Source: Nephrocerus scutellatus
Lineage: Eukaryota > Arthropoda > Insecta > Diptera > Pipunculidae
Reading direction: 5' to 3'
Assembly: GCA_947095585.1 (NCBI GenBank)
Contig: OX352765.1
Span: 63,179,425 to 63,243,424, forward strand
DNA length: 64,000 nt
Position numbers and translations under genes: made by a program. The notes beneath the pieces are model-generated. The model saw only the letters and a program-made list of their open reading frames with translations, did no database searches and was not told where the DNA came from. Positions 62,723 through 64,000 of the stretch are shown piece by piece (positions within the stretch are counted from its first letter, which is position 1; each line of letters begins with the position of its first letter).

Positions 62723-63690
62723 TTTTTTTTTTATAATGTACACACGCTAAAGGGGTTTGCACCATTACAATGCTTAGCACAGCGTGGGTGTTAGGAAATT
62801 AGGGAGAGAAAAAGATAAGATGTCAATGCACGCGTGTCTTAAACGACTGCAGATCATACAAAAGCGGAAACACAGAATCAGGCAATTCATTCCACATAAC
62901 TATTGTGCGGCTAAAGAAGCAATTCTGAATTGGTTAGTACGTCCGAAAATAGGCTTAATGGTGGACCCGTGAGCTCGAGTTCAGGCACGGGTCTTACGGA
63001 TGGGTTGGAGAATGAGCGGGATGCATCTAAATATTTCTTTTGAACTTGTGGAAAAAGCTACAAAACAGTGACAGGCAGAAAATATTCCTACGATGTTCAA
63101 GCGATTCGATTGTCTTCGCGATATGTACGTCACCAATAAGTTTTAAAGCGCGGTTCTTGTAAATAGTAGCCAGATCTGAAGGAGTAAAGTACATCTTGCA
63201 CCGTTTTAGGAAACCTAAGCATCTCGCATTTTTGGCGATGGCAAATATGTGGTCATTCCAATGAAGCTTGTTGTTGACGCACATACCGAGAATTGAGAGT
63301 TGTTCAGTTTCAGAAGACAGCATTGCGTTTTAGAAGGGTTAAATTCAACTCTATTATGTAGTCCCCACCTTGTTATGCTGTCAAGGTCAGAATTTAACGT
63401 ACTTAACATACGTCGTTGTTCAAGTTCCGCTTGTGACGAAGAGGAGCGTGCAGAAAGCGAGAAGTCATATGAAAAGCTAAGAGTACTGTCGTCAGCAAAG
63501 GAATGGATTGGATTAGAGGTGGTGGATAGGAGATCATTAATGACAATCAGAAAGAGTGTCGGAGATAAAACCGAGCCTTGAGGAACACCGGCATTTATGC
63601 GGTGAACATTGGATTTGAATCCGTCCAATACGACCTGGATTGAACGGTCAGAAAGTTAGTTACTAGTCCAATCGAGCAGGAACAGAGAAA
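62723..63690 (-). mobile_element. CR1-like LINE 3' part with RT fragment
   Basis: 3' end: A-tail seen as T-run at about 62730-62741. RT on minus: SDRSI, then INAGVPQGSVLSPTLFLIVI, catalytic FADD (SFADDSTLSF), and at 63027-63323 LHWNDHIFAIAKNARCLGFL with IESLEHRRNIFCLSLFCSF. The 3' UTR and C-terminus match 26352-26646. 5'-truncated at about 63690; two frames, so inactive. The clade (CR1 versus a close relative in the Jockey superfamily) is a judgement from motifs. Confidence 0.78.
63027..63660 (-). pseudogene. CR1-like reverse transcriptase, C-terminal half
   Basis: Two overlapping frames (63215-63628 and 63027-63323) together cover RT from the loop before GVPQGSVL to the C-terminal region. 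The FADD catalytic pair is intact in the first. A frame change near 63300 separates the thumb region. Confidence 0.78.
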
Positions 63691-63691
63691 A

Positions 63692-64000
63692 CATTAATCA
63701 GCCCTTGGCGAATACGGCGCATCGAGTGAGTTACCACAGCTGAATCAACGACATCTACCCGCGAGGCTAATAATGTCAAAAGAATCGGTAGTGTTTAGCG
63801 GAAAGCGAGAAGAATGGCCTTTATTTATAAGCTGGTTCCAAAATTAAACATTGACGTGTGGCTACTCCAATAGTTAAAACCTAATTCGACTCCAACGCTG
63901 CCTAAAAGGAAGAGTCTCAGAGTCAGTAATCATGCTGTTGCCCAATAAAGTTCCAAGCGTCATCAACACACTACAAATGTTTTTTGGGCGCCCAGAGCTT
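63692..64000 (+). pseudogene. BEL/Pao gag fragment, continues past window
   Basis: From about 63789 the plus frame reads VVFSGKREEWPLFISWFQ, then (other side of a stop) CGYSNS, LIRLQRCLKGR, VPSVINTLQMFFGRPEL. This pattern (FSG..EEWPLFI..F, LRLQRCLKG, LFGRPEL) is characteristic of BEL/Pao gag. It runs to the window edge. At least one stop and a frame change are present. Confidence 0.78.

Overview
This window looks like intergenic, probably heterochromatic, DNA of a higher dipteran insect. I see no host gene that I can support. Almost everything is transposable-element sequence in nested layers, plus tandem repeats and AT-rich filler. The mix (Jockey, LOA and CR1-like non-LTR elements; Gypsy/errantivirus-like and BEL/Pao LTR elements; a DD41D mariner; a hAT; Helitrons; a tRNA-derived SINE) suggests a fly. 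A DD41D mariner is compatible with tephritid fruit flies, but the species is an inference only.

Layout. 0-3.7 kb: decayed Gypsy element (minus) split by a Jockey fragment. 4.1-6.25 kb: a foldback-like family (called FBL here) with a 118-bp satellite and a nested MITE. 6.9-9.2 kb: a complete Helitron with a 105-bp tandem array and a helicase C-terminal relic. 9.39-9.68 kb: a SINE with a perfect 10-bp target duplication, inside another FBL fragment. 10.7-15.0 kb: a nearly complete, broken Jockey element (minus). 15.0-17.3 kb: a 1.1-kb direct duplication. 17.7-20.4 kb: FBL copy B. 21.9-22.9 kb: a tandem-repeat element of a second family (called F here). 22.96-24.21 kb: the DD41D mariner. 24.38-25.82 kb: a second Helitron type. 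25.8-33.2 kb: AT-rich mosaic holding F copies inserted into an old Gypsy element. 33.74-35.89 kb: a hAT relic. 36.26-38.25 kb: FBL copy A.

38.25-60.4 kb is the most layered part. Pieces of an autonomous Helitron Rep/helicase gene occur in order at about 38.25, 51.47, 54.72, 55.49 and 56.01 kb. They are separated by a Jockey fragment, an unclassified repeat block, a Gypsy/errantivirus-like element whose gag-pol is present twice in tandem, two LOA retrotransposons and two MITEs. The second LOA element continues in frame from the helicase and gives one open 902-codon reading frame. A Helitron 3' end follows at 58.8-60.4 kb.

60.65-62.17 kb: a third Helitron of the 105-bp-array type. 62.3-62.7 kb: the 118-bp satellite again. 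62.7-63.7 kb: a CR1-like 3' end (minus). The window ends in a BEL/Pao gag fragment.

The genes do not form a cellular pathway. What links them is shared transposition machinery (RT, endonuclease, integrase, RNase H, Rep/helicase, DDD transposase), mostly broken. FBL, F and Helitron are assigned from termini, flanks and shared internal sequence; all pairwise comparisons were made by eye.
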